DNA of 64,000 nucleotides from positions 32,104,277 to 32,168,276 of the forward strand of contig OY759261.1 of assembly GCA_963662155.1 (NCBI GenBank). Direction: 5' to 3'. The position numbers and the translations under genes were made by a program. The stretch comes from Lamellibrachia columna (lineage: Eukaryota; Annelida; Polychaeta; Sabellida; Siboglinidae). The stretch's first letter is position 1, and each line of letters starts with the position of its first letter. Below the pieces are notes generated by a model, which was not told where the DNA came from, did not search any database, and saw nothing but the letters and a program-made list of their open reading frames with translations. Below, in pieces: positions 22,725 through 37,577 of the stretch.

Positions 22725-25700
22725 GACGACACCGTATGGTGTTTACCACAGACTGACACTCAGCCAACGACGACACCGTATGGTGTTTACCACAGACCTA
22801 CACTCAGCCTACAACGACACCGTGTGGTGTTTACCACAGACTGACACTCAGTCAACGACGACACCGTGTGGTGTTTACTATAGACTGACTCTCAGGCAAC
22901 GACGACACCGTATGGTGTTCACCACAGACTGACACTCAGCCAACGACGACACCGTATGGTGTTAACCACAGACTGACACTCAGCCAACGACGACACCGTG
23001 TGGTGTTTACTATAGACTGACACTCAGCCAACGACGACACCGTATGGTGTTTACCACAGACTGACACTCAGCCAACGACGACACCGTGTGGTGTTTACTA
23101 TAGACTGACACTCAGCCAACGACGACACCGTGTGGTGTTTACCACAGACTGACGCTCAGCCAACGACGACACCGTGTGGTGTTTACCACAGACTGACGCT
23201 CAGCCAACGACGACACCGTGTGGTGTTTACCACAGACTGACGCTCAGCCAACAACGACACCGTGTGGTGTTTAACACAGACTGACACTCTGCCAACGACG
23301 ACACCGTGTGGTGTTTACCACAGACTGACACTCAGACAACGACGACACCTTGTGGTGTTCACCACAGACTGACACTCAGCCAACGACGACACCGTGTGGT
23401 GTACACCACAGACTGACATTCAGCCAACGACGACACCGTGTGGTGTTCACCAAAGACTGACACTCAGCCAACGACGACACCGTGTGGTGTTTACTATAGA
23501 CTGACACTCAACCAACGACGACACCGTATGGTGTTTACCACAGACTGACACTCAGCCAACGACGACACCGTATGGTGTTTACCACAGACCTACACTCAGC
23601 CTACAACGACACCGTGTGGTGTTTACCACAGACTGACACTCAGCCAACGACGAAACCGTATGGTGTTTACCACAGACTGACGCTCAGCCAACAACGACAC
23701 CGTGTGGTGTTTAACACAGACTGACACTCTGCCAACGACGACACCGTGTGGTGTTTACCACAGACTGACACTCAGACAACGACGACACCTTGTGGTGTTC
23801 ACCACAGACTGACACTCAGCCAACGACGACACCGTGTGGTGTACACCACAGACTGACATTCAGCCAACGACGACACCGTGTGGTGTTCACCAAATACTGA
23901 CACTCAGCCAACGACGACACCGTGTGGTGTTTACTATAGACTGACACTCAACCAACGACGACACCGTATGGTGTTTACCACAGACTGACACTCAGCCAAC
24001 GACGACACCGTATGGTGTTTACCACAGACCTACACTCAGCCTACAACGACACCGTGTGGTGTTTACCACAGACTGACACTCAGTCAACGACGACACCGTG
24101 TGGTGTTTACTATAGACTGACTCTCAGGCAACGACGACACCGTATGGTGTTCACCACAGACTGACACTCAGCCAACGACGACACCGTATGGTGTTAACCA
24201 CAGACTGACACTCAGCCAACGACGACACCGTGTGGTGTTTACTATAGACTGACACTCAGCCAACGACGACACCGTATGGTGTTTACCACAGACTGACACT
24301 CAGCCAACGACGACACCGTGTGGTGTTCACAACAGACTGACGCTCAGCCAACGACGACACCGTGTGGTGTTTACCACAGACTGACGCTCAGCCAACGACG
24401 ACACCGTGTGGTGTTTACCACAGACTGACGCTCAGCCAACAACGACACCGTGTGGTGTTTAACACAGACTGACACTCTGCCAACGACGACACCGTGTGGT
24501 GTTTACCACAGACTGACACTCAGACAACGACGACACCTTGTGGTGTTCACCACAGACTGACACTCAGCCAACGACGACACCGTGTGGTGTACACCACAGA
24601 CTGACATTCAGCCAACGACGACACCGTGTGGTGTTCACCAAAAACTGACACTCAGCCAACGACGACACCGTGTTGTGTTCACCAAAGACTGACACTCAGC
24701 CAACGACGACACCGTGTGGTGTTTACTATAGACTGACACTCAACCAACGACGACACCGTATGGTGTTTACCACAGACTGACACTCAGCCAACGACGACAC
24801 CGTATGGTGTTTACCACAGACCTACACTCAGCCTACAACGACACCGTGTGGTGTTTACCACAGACTGACACTCAGTCAACGACGACACCGTGTGGTGTTT
24901 ACTATAGACTGACTCTCAGGCAACGACGACACCGTATGGTGTTCACCACAGACTGACACTCAGCCAACGACGACACCGTGTGGTGTACACCACAGACTGA
25001 CATTCAGCCAACGACGACACCGTGTGGTGTTCACCAAAGACTGACACTCAGCCAACGACGACACCGTGTGGTGTTTACTATAGACTGACACTCAACCAAC
25101 GACGACACCGTATGGTGTTTACCACAGACTGACACTCAGCCAACGACGACACCGTATGGTGTTTACCACAGACCTACACTCAGCCTACAACGACACCGTG
25201 TGGTGTTTACCACAGACTGACACTCAGCCAACGACGAAACCGTATGGTGTTTACCACAGACTGACGCTCAGCCAACAACGACACCGTGTGGTGTTTAACA
25301 CAGACTGACACTCTGCCAACGACGACACCGTGTGGTGTTTACCACAGACTGACACTCAGACAACGACGACACCTTGTGGTGTTCACCACAGACTGACACT
25401 CAGCCAACGACGACACCGTGTGGTGTACACCACAGACTGACATTCAGCCAACGACGACACCGTGTGGTGTTCACCAAAGACTGACACTCAGCCAACGACG
25501 ACACCGTGTGGTGTTTACTATAGACTGACACTCAACCAACGACGACACCGTATGGTGTTTACCACAGACTGACACTCAGCCAACGACGACACCGTATGGT
25601 GTTTACCACAGACCTACACTCAGCCTACAACGACACCATGTGGTGTTTACCACATACTGACACTCAGTCAACGACGACACCGTGTGGTGTTTACTATAGA

Positions 25701-28459
25701 CTGACTCTCAGGCAACGACGACACCGTATGGTGTTCACCACAGACTGACACTCAGCCAACGACGACACCGTATAGTGTTAACCACAGACTGACACTCAGC
25801 CAACGACGACACCGTGTGGTGTTTACTATAGACTGACACTCAGCCAACGACGACACCGTATGGTGTTTACCACAGACTGACACTCAGCCAACGACGACAC
25901 CGTGTGGTGTTCACAACAGACTGACGCTCAGCCAACGACGACACCGTGTGGTGTTTACCACAGACTGACGCTCAGCCAACGACGACACCGTGTGGTGTTT
26001 ACCACAGACTGACGCTCAGCCAACAACGACACCGTGTGGTGTTTAACACAGACTGACACTCTGCCAACGACGACACCGTGTGGTGTTTACCACAGACTGA
26101 CACTCAGACAACGACGACACCTTGTGGTGTTCACCACAGACTGACACTCAGCCAACGACGACACCGTGTGGTGTACACCACAGACTGACATTCAGCCAAC
26201 GACGACACCGTGTGGTGTTCACCAAAGACTGACACTCAGCCAACGACGACACCGTGTGGTGTTCACCAAAGACTGACACTCAGCCAACGACGACACCGTG
26301 TGGTGTTTACTATAGACTGACACTCAACCAACGACGACACCGTATGGTGTTTACCACTGACTGACACTCAGCCAACGACGACACCGTATGGTGTTTACCA
26401 CAGACCTACACTCAGCCTACAACGACACCGGGTGGTGTTTACCACAGACTGACACTCAGTCAACGACGACACCGTGTGGTGTTTACTATAGACTGACTCT
26501 CAGGCAACGACGACACCGTATGGTGTTCACCACAGACTGACACTCAGCCAACGACGACACCGTATGGTGTTAACCACAGACTGACACTCAGCCAACGACG
26601 ACACCGTGTGGTGTTTACTATAGACTGACACTCAGCCAACGACGACACCGTATGGTGTTTACCACAGACTGACACTCAGTCAACGACGACACCGTGTGGT
26701 GTTTACTATAGACTGACACTCAGTCAACGACGACACCGTGTGGTGTTTACCACAGACTGACACTCAGCCAACGACGACACCGTGTGGTGTTTACCACAGA
26801 CCTACACTCAGCCTACAACGACACCGTGTGGTGTTTACCACAGACTGACACTCAGCCAACGACGACACCGTGTGGTGTTCACCACAGACTGACACTCAGC
26901 CAACGAAGACACCGTGTGGTGTACACCACAGACTGACACTCAGCCAACGACGACACCGTGTGGTGTTCTCCAAAGACTGACACTCAGCCAACGACGACAC
27001 CGTGTGGTGTTTACTATAGACTGACACTCAGCCTACAACGACACCGTGTGGTGTTTACAACAGACTGACACTCAGTCAACCACGACACCGTGTGGTGTTT
27101 ACCACAGACTGACGCTCAGCCAACAACGACACCGTGTGGTGTTTAACACAGACTGACACTCTGCCAACGACGACACCGTGTGGTGTTTACCACAGACTGA
27201 CACTCAGCCAACGACGACACCGTGTGGTGTACACCACAGACTGACATTCAGCCAACGACGACACCGTATGGTGTTTACCACAGACTGACACTCAGCCAAC
27301 GACGACACCGTATGGTGTTTACCACAGACCTACACTCAGCCTACAACGACACCGTGTGGTGTTTACCACAGACTGACACTCAGTCAACGACGACACCGTG
27401 TGGTGTTTACTATAGACTGACTCTCAGGCAACGACGACACCGTATGGTGTTCACCACAGACTGACACTCAGCCAACGACGACACCGTATGGTGTTAACCA
27501 CAGACTGACACTCAGCCAACGACGACACCGTGTGGTGTTTACTATAGACTGACACTCAGCCAACGACGACACCGTATGGTGTTTACCACAGACTGACACT
27601 CAGCCAACGACGACACCGTGTGGTGTTCACAACAGACTGACGCTCAGCCAACGACGACACCGTGTGGTGTTTACCACAGACTGACGCTCAGCCAACGACG
27701 ACACCGTGTGGTGTTTACCACAGACTGACGCTCAGCCAACAACGACACCGTGTGGTGTTTAACACAGACTGACACTCTGCCAACGACGACACCGTGTGGT
27801 GTTTACCACAGACTGACACTCAGACAACGACGACACCTTGTGGTGTTCACCACAGACTGACACTCAGCCAACGACGACACCGTGTGGTGTACACCACAGA
27901 CTGACATTCAGCCAACGACGACACCGTGTGGTGTTCACCAAAGACTGACACTCAGCCAACGACGACACCGTGTGGTGTTCACCAAAGACTGACACTCAGC
28001 CAACGACGACACCGTGTGGTGTTTACTATAGACTGACACTCAACCAACGACGACACCGTATGGTGTTTACCACAGACTGACACTCAGCCAACGACGACAC
28101 CGTATGGTGTTTACCACATACCTACACTCAGCCTACAACGACACCGGGTGGTGTTTACCACAGACTGACACTCAGTCAACGACGACACCGTGTGGTGTTT
28201 ACTATAGACTGACTCTCAGGCAACGACGACACCGTATGGTGTTCACCACAGACTGACACTCAGCCAACGACGACACCGTATGGTGTTAACCACAGACTGA
28301 CACTCAGCCAACGACGACACCGTGTGGTGTTTACTATAGACTGACACTCAGCCAACGACGACACCGTATGGTGTTTACCACAGACTGACACTCAGTCAAC
28401 GACGACACCGTGTGGTGTTTACTATAGACTGACACTCAGCCAACGACGACACCGTGTGG
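22725..28459 (+). repeat. Large duplicated block, copy 2 (about 5.7 kb)
   Basis: Second copy of 15,860-21,595. The same rare variants occur near 24,640-24,679, 25,637, 25,770, 26,355 and 26,428. About 1.1 kb of other array lies between the copies; part of it (near 22,253-23,000) repeats 19,921-20,700 at an offset of 2,332 bp (53 monomers). Confidence 0.85.
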
Positions 28460-31400
28460 TGTTTACCACAAACTGACACTCAGCCAACGACGACACCGTG
28501 TGGTGTTTACCACAGACCTACACTCAGCCTACAACGACACCGTGTGGTGTTTACCACAGACTGACACTCAGCCAACGACGACACCGTGTGGTGTTCACCA
28601 CAGACTGACACTCAGCCAACGAAGACACCGTGTGGTGTACACCACAGACTGACACTCAGCCAACGACGACACCGTGTGGTGTTCTCCAAAGACTGACACT
28701 CAGCCAACGACGACACCGTGTGGTGTTTACTATAGACTGACACTCAGCCTACAACGACACCGTGTGGTGTTTACAACAGACTGACACTCAGTCAACCACG
28801 ACACCGTGTGGTGTTTACCACAGACTGACGCTCAGCCAACAACGACACCGTGTGGTGTTTAACACAGACTGACACTCTGCCAACGACGACACCGTGTGGT
28901 GTTTACCACAGACTGACACTCAGCCAACGACGACACCGTGTGGTGTACACCACAGACTGACACTCAGCCAACGACGACACCGTGTGGTGTTCACCAAAGA
29001 CTGACACTCAGCCAACGACGACACCGTGTGATGTTTACTATAGACTGACACTCAACCAACGACGACACCGTATGGTGTTTACCACAGACTGACACTCAGC
29101 CAACGACGACACCGTATGGTGTTTACCACAGACTGACACTCAGCCAACGACGACACCGTATGGTGTTAACCACAGACTGACACTCAGCCAACGACGACAC
29201 CGTGTGGTGTTTACTATAGACTGACACTCAGCCAACGACGACACCGTATGGTGTTTACCACAGACTGACACTCAGCCAACGACGACACCGTGTGGTGTTT
29301 ACTATAGACTGACACTCAGCCAACGACGACACCGTGTGGTGTTTACCACAGACTGACACTCAGCCAACGACGACACCGTGTGGTGTTTACCACAGACTGA
29401 CGCTCAGCCAACGACGACACCGTGTGGTGTTTACCACAGACTGACGCTCAGCCAACGACGACACCGTGTGGTGTTTACCACAGACTGACGCTCAGACAAC
29501 AACGACACCGTGTGGTGTTTAACACAGACTGACACTCTGCCAACGACGACACCGTGTGGTGTTTACCACAGACTGACACTCAGACAACGACGACACCTTG
29601 TGGTGTTCACCACAGACTGACACTCAGCCAACGACGACACCGTGTGGTGTACACCACAGACTGACATTCAGCCAACGACGACACCGTGTGGTGTTCACCA
29701 AAGACTGACACTCAGCCAACGACGACACCGTGTGGTGTTTACTATAGACTGACACTCAACCAACGACGACACCGTATGGTGTTTACCACAGACTGACACT
29801 CAGCCAACGACGACACCGTATGGTGTTTACCACAGACCTACACTCAGCCTACAACGACACAGTGTGGTGTTTACCACAGACTGACACTCAGCCAACGACG
29901 AAACCGTATGGTGTTTACCACAGACTGACGCTCAGCCAACAACGACACCGTGTGGTGTTTAACACAGACTGACACTATGCCAACGACGACACCGTGTGGT
30001 GTTTACCACAGACTGACACTCAGACAACGACGACACCTTGTGGTGTTCACCACAGACTGACACTCAGCCAACGACGACACCGTGTGGTGTACACCACAGA
30101 CTGACATTCAGCCAACGACGACACCGTGTGGTGTTCACCAAATACTGACACTCAGCCTACAACGACACCGTGTGGTGTTTACCACAGACTGACACTCAGT
30201 CAACGACGACACCGTGTGGTGTTTACTATAGACTGACTCTCAGGCAACGACGACACCGTATGGTGTTCACCACAGACTGACACTCAGCCAACGACGACAC
30301 CGTATGGTGTTAACCACAGACTGACACTCAGCCAACGACGACACCGTGTGGTGTTTACTATAGACTGACACTCAGCCAACGACGACACCGTATGGTGTTT
30401 ACCACAGACTGACACTCAGCCAACGACGACACCGTGTGGTGTTCACAACAGACTGACGCTCAGCCAACGACGACACCGTGTGGTGTTTACCACAGACTGA
30501 CGCTCAGCCAACGACGACACCGTGTGGTGTTTACCACAGACTGACGCTCAGCCAACAACGACACCGTGTGGTGTTTAACACAGACTGACACTCTGCCAAC
30601 GACGACACCGTGTGGTGTTTACCACAGACTGACACTCAGACAACGACGACACCTTGTGGTGTTCACCACAGACTGACACTCAGCCAACGACGACACCGTG
30701 TGGTGTACACCACAGACTGACATTCAGCCAACGACGACACCGTGTGGTGTTCACCAAAGACTGACACTAAGCCAACGACGACACCGTGTGGTGTTCACCA
30801 AAGACTGACACTCAGCCAACGACGACACCGTGTGGTGTTTACTATAGACTGACACTCAACCAACGACGACACCGTATGGTGTTTACCACAGACTGACACT
30901 CAGCCAACGACGACACCGTATGGTGTTTACCACAGACCTACACTCAGCCTACAACGACACCGGGTGGTGTTTACCACAGACTGACACTCAGTCAACGACG
31001 ACACCGTGTGGTGTTTACTATAGACTGACTCTCAGGCAACGACGACACCGTATGGTGTTCACCACAGACTGACACTCAGCCAACGACGACACCGTATGGT
31101 GTTAACCACAGACTGACACTCAGCCAACGACGACACCGTGTGGTGTTTACTATAGACTGACACTCAGCCAACGACGACACCGTATGGTGTTTACCACAGA
31201 CTGACACTCAGTCAACGACGACACCGTGTGGTGTTTACTATAGACTGACACTCAGCCAACGACGACACCGTGAGGTGTTTACCACAGACTGACACTCAGC
31301 CAACGACGACACCGTGTGGTGTTTACCACAGACCTACACTCAGCCTACAACGACACCGTGTGGTGTTTACCACAGACTGACACTCAGCCAACGACGACAC

Positions 31401-34400
31401 CGTGTGGTGTTCACCACAGACTGACACTCAGCCAACGAAGACACCGTGTGGTGTACACCACAGACCGACACTCAGCCAACGACGACACCGTGTGGTGTTC
31501 TCCAAAGACTGACACTCAGCCAACGACGACACCGTGTGGTGTTTACTATAGACTGACACTCAGCCTACAACGACACCGTGTGGTGTTTACAACAGACTGA
31601 CACTCAGTCAACCACGACACCGTGTGGTGTTTACCACAGACTGACGCTCAGCCAACAACGACACCGTGTGGTGTTTAACACAGACTGACACTCTGCCAAC
31701 GACGACACCGTGTGGTGTTTACCACAGACTGACACTCAGCCAACGACGACACCGTGTGGTGTACACCACAGACTGACATTCAGCCAACGACGACACCGTG
31801 TGGTGTTCACCAAAGACTGACACTCAGCCAACGACGACACCGTGTGGTGTTCACCAAAGACTGACACTCAGCCAACGACGACACCGTGTGGTGTTTACTA
31901 TAGACTGACACTCAACCAACGACGACACCGTATGGTGTTTACCACAGACTGACACTCAGCCAACGACGACACCGTATGGTGTTTACCACAGACTGACACT
32001 CAGCCAACGACGACACCGTATGGTGTTAATCACAGACTGACACTCAGCCAACGACGACACCGTGTGGTGTTTACTATAGACTGACACTCAGCCAACGACG
32101 ACACCGTATGGTGTTTACCACAGACTGACACTCAGCCAACGACGACACCGTGTGGTGTTTACTATAGACTGACACTCAGCCAACGACGACACCGTGTGGT
32201 GTTTACCACAGACTGACACTCAGCCAACGACGACACCGTGTGGTGTTTACCACAGACTGACGCTCAGCCAACGACGACACCGTGTGGTGTTTACCACAGA
32301 CTGACGCTCAGCCAACGACGACACCGTGTGGTGTTTACCACAGACTGACGCTCAGACAACAACGACACCGTGTGGTGTTTAACACAGACTGACACTCTGC
32401 CAACGACGACACCGTGTGGTGTTTACCACAGACTGACACTCAGACAACGACGACACCTTGTGGTGTTCACCACAGACTGACACTCAGCCAACGACGACAC
32501 CGTGTGGTGTACACCACAGACTGACATTCAGCCAACGACGACACCGTGTGGTGTTCACCAAAGACTGACACTCAGCCAACGACGACACCGTGTGGTGTTT
32601 ACTATAGACTGACACTCAACCAACGACGACACCGTATGGTGTTTACCACAGACTGACACTCAGCCAACGACGACACCGTATGGTGTTTACCACAGACCTA
32701 CACTCAGCCTACAACGACACCGTGTGGTGTTTACCACAGACTGACACTCAGCCAACGACGAAACCGTATGGTGTTTACCACAGACTGACGCTCAGCCAAC
32801 AACGACACCGTGTGGTGTTTAACACAGACTGACACTATGCCAACGACGACACCGTGTGGTGTTTACCACAGACTGACACTCAGACAACGACGACACCTTG
32901 TGGTGTTCACCACAGACTGACACTCAGCCAACGACGACACCGTGTGGTGTACACCACAGACTGACATTCAGCCAACGACGACACCGTGTGGTGTTCACCA
33001 AATACTGACACTCAGCCAACGACGACACCGTGTGGTGTTTACTATAGCCTGACACTCAACCAACGACGACACCGTATGGTGTTTACCACAGACTGACAAT
33101 CAGCCAACGACGACACCGTATGGTGTTTACCACATACCTACACTCAGCCTACAACGACACCGTGTGGTGTTTACCACAGACTGACACTCAGCCAACGACG
33201 ACACCGTGTGGTGTTTACTATAGACTGACACTCAGCCAACGACGACACCGTATGGTGTTTACCACAGACTGACACTCAGCCAACGACGACACCGTGTGGT
33301 GTTTACTATAGACTGACACTCAGCCAACGACGACACCGTGTGGTGTTTACCACAGACTGACACTCAGCCAACGACGACACCGTGTGGTGTTTACCACAGA
33401 CCTACACTCAGCCTACAACGACACCGTGTGGTGTTTACCACAGACTGACACTCAGCCAACGACGACACCTTGTGGTGTTCACCACAGACTGACACTCAGC
33501 CAAAGAAGACACCGTGTGGTGTACACCACAGACTGACACTCAGCCAACGACGACACCGTGTGGTGTTCACCAAAGACTGACACTCAGCCAACGACGACAC
33601 CGTGTGGTGTTTACTATAGACTGACACTCAGCCTACAACGACACCGTGTGGTGTTTACAACAGACTGACACTCAGTCAACCACGACACCGTGTGGTGTTT
33701 ACCACAGACTGACGCTCAGCCAACAACGACACCGTGTGGTGTTTAACACAGACTGACACTCTGCCAACGACGACACCGTGTGGTGTTTACCACAGACTGA
33801 CACTCAGCCAACGACGACACCGTGTGGTGTACACCACAGACTGACATTCAGCCAACGACGACACCGTGTGGTGTTCACCAAAGACTGACACTCAGCCAAC
33901 GACGACACCGTGTGGTGTTCACCAAAGACTGACACTCAGCCAACGACGACACCGTGTGGTGTTTACTATAGACTGACACTCAACCAACGACGACACCGTA
34001 TGGTGTTTACCACAGACTGACACTCAGCCAACGACGACACCGTATGGTGTTTACCACAGACCTACACTCAGCCTACAACGACACCGTGTGGTGTTTACCA
34101 CAGACTGACACTCAGTCAACGACGACACCGTGTGGTGTTTACTATAGACTGACTCTCAGGCAACGACGACACCGTATAGTGTTCACCACAGACTGACACT
34201 CAGCCAACGACGACACCGTATGGTGTTAACCACAGACTGACACTCAGCCAACGACGACACCGTGTGGTGTTTACTATAGACTGACACTCAGCCAACGACG
34301 ACACCGTATGGTGTTTACCACAGACTGACACTCAGCCAACGACGACACCGTGTGGTGTTTACTATAGACTGACACTCAGCCAACGACGACACCGTGTGGT

Positions 34401-34409
34401 GTTTACCAC

Positions 34410-37400
34410 AGACTGACACTCAGCCAACGACGACACCGTGTGGTGTTTACCACAGACCTACACTCAGCCTACAACGACACCGTGTGGTGTTTACCACAGA
34501 CTGACACTCAGCCAACGACGACACCGTGTGGTGTTCACCACAGACTGACACTCAGCCAACGACGACACCGTGTGGTGTTCACCAAAGACTGACACTCAGC
34601 CAACGACGACACCATGTGGTGTTTACTATAGACTGACACTCAGCCTACAACGACACCGTGTGGTGTTTACAACAGACTGACACTCAGTCAACCACGACAC
34701 CGTGTGGTGTTTACCACAGACTGACGCTCAGCCAACGACGACACCGTGTGGTGTTTACCACAGACTGACGCTCAGCCAACGACGACACCGTGTGGTGTTT
34801 ACCACAGACTGACACTCAGCCAACGACGACACCGTGTGGTGTTTACCACAGACTGACGCTCAGCCAACGACGACACCGTGTGGTGTTTACCACAGACTGA
34901 CACTCAGCCAACGACGACACCGTGTGGTGTTCACCACAGACTGACACTCAGCCAACGACGACACCGTGTGGTGTTCACCACAGACTGGCACTCAGCCAAC
35001 GACGACACCGTATGGTGTTCACCACATACTGACCCTCAGCCAACGACGACACCGTATGGTGTTTACCACAGACTGACACTCAGCCAACGACGACACCGTA
35101 TGGTGTTTACCACAGACCTACACTCAGCCTACAACGACACCGTGTGGTGTTTACCACAGACCTACACTCAGCCTACAACGACACCGTGTGGTGTTTACCA
35201 CAGACTGACACTCAGCCAACGACGACACCGTGTGGTGTTCACCACAGACTGACACTCAGCCAACGACGACACCGTGTGGTGTACACCACAGACTGACACT
35301 CAGCCATCGACGACACCGTGTGGTGTTCACCAAAGACTGACACTCAGCCAACGACGACACAGTGTGGTGTTTACTATAGACTGACACACAGCCTACAACG
35401 ACACCGTGTGGTGTTTACCACAGACTGACACTCAGTCAACGACGACACCGAGTGGTGTTTACCACAGACTGACGCTCAGCCAACGACGACACCGTGTGGT
35501 GTTTACCACAGACTGACGCTCAGCCAACGACGACACCGTGTGGTGTTTACCACAGACTGACGCTCAGCCAACGACGACACCGTGTGGTGTTTACCACAGA
35601 CTGACACTCAGCCAACGACGACACCGTGTGGTGTTCACAACAGACTGACGCTCAGCCAACGACGACACCGTGTGGTGTTTACCACAGACTGACGCTCAGC
35701 CAACGACGACACCGTGTGGTGTTTACCACAGACTGACGCTCAGCCAACAACGACACCGTGTGGTGTTTAACACAGACTGACACTCTGCCAACGACGACAC
35801 CGTGTGGTGTTTACCACAGACTGACACTCAGACAACGACGACACCTTGTGGTGTTCACCACAGACTGACACTCAGCCAACGACGACACCGTGTGGTGTAC
35901 ACCACAGACTGACATTCAGCCAACGACGACACCGTGTGGTGTTCACCAAAGACTGACACTCAGCCAACGACGACACCGTGTGGTGTACACCACAGACTGA
36001 CACTCAGCCAACGACGACACCGTGTGGTGTTTACCACAGACCTACACTCAGCCTACAACGACACCGTGTGGTGTTTACCACAGACTGACACTCAGCCAAC
36101 GACGACACCGTGTGGTGTTCACCACAGACTGACACTCAGCCAACGACGACACCGTGTGGTGTTCACCAAAGACTGACACTCAGCCAACGACGACACCATG
36201 TGGTGTTTACTATAGACTGACACTCAGCCTACAACGACACCGTGTGGTGTTTACAACAGACTGACACTCAGTCAACCACGACACCGTGTGGTGTTTACCA
36301 CAGACTGACGCTCAGCCAACGACGACACCGTGTGGTGTTTACCACAGACTGACGCTCAGCCAACGACGACACCGTGTGGTGTTTACCACAGACTGACACT
36401 CAGCCAACGACGACACCGTGTGGTGTTTACCACAGACTGACGCTCAGCCAACGACGACACCGTGTGGTGTTTACCACAGACTGACACTCAGCCAACGACG
36501 ACACCGTGTGGTGTTCACCACAGACTGACACTCAGCCAACGACGACACCGTGTGGTGTTCACCACAGACTGGCACTCAGCCAACGACGACACCGTATGGT
36601 GTTCACCACATACTGACCCTCAGCCAACGACGACACCGTATGGTGTTTACCACAGACTGACACTCAGCCAACGACGACACCGTATGGTGTTTACCACAGA
36701 CCTACACTCAGCCTACAACGACACCGTGTGGTGTTTACCACAGACCTACACTCAGCCTACAACGACACCGTGTGGTGTTTACCACAGACTGACACTCAGC
36801 CAACGACGACACCGTGTGGTGTTCACCACAGACTGACACTCAGCCAACGACGACACCGTGTGGTGTACACCACAGACTGACACTCAGCCATCGACGACAC
36901 CGTGTGGTGTTCACCAAAGACTGACACTCAGCCAACGACGACACCGTGTGGTGTTTACTATAGACTGACACACAGCCTACAACGACACCGTGTGGTGTTT
37001 ACCACAGACTGACACTCAGTCAACGACGACACCGAGTGGTGTTTACCACAGACTGACGCTCAGCCAACGACGACACCGTGTGGTGTTTACCACAGACTGA
37101 CGCTCAGCCAACGACGACACCGTGTGGTGTTTACCACAGGCTGACGCTCAGCCAACGACGACACCGTGTGGTGTTTACCACAGACTGACACTCAGCCAAC
37201 GACGACACCGTGTGGTGTTCACAACAGACTGACGCTCAGCCAACGACGACACCGTGTGGTGTTTACCACAGACTGACGCTCAACCAACGACGACACCGTG
37301 TGGTGTTTACCACAGACTGACGCTCAGCCAACAACGACACCGTGTGGTGTTTAACACAGACTGACACTCTGCCAACGACGACACCGTGTGGTGTTTACCA

Positions 37401-37577
37401 CAGACTGACACTCAGACAACGACGACACCTTGTGGTGTTCACCACAGACTGACACTCAGCCAACGACGACACCGTGTGGTGTACACCACAGACTGACATT
37501 CAGCCAACGACGACACCGTGTGGTGTTCACCAAAGACTGACACTCAGCCAACGACGACACCGTGTGGTGTACACCAC
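34410..37577 (+). repeat. Tandem pair of a 1,584-bp (36-monomer) unit
   Basis: 34,410-35,993 and 35,994-37,577 match at an offset of 1,584. Shared rare monomers include CACAGACTGGCACTCAG followed by CATACTGACCCTCAG (near 34,981 and 36,565). A partial third copy of that signature lies near 41,490. Few differences are visible (for example CAACC at 37,281, CACAGGCTG at 37,136). Confidence 0.85.
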
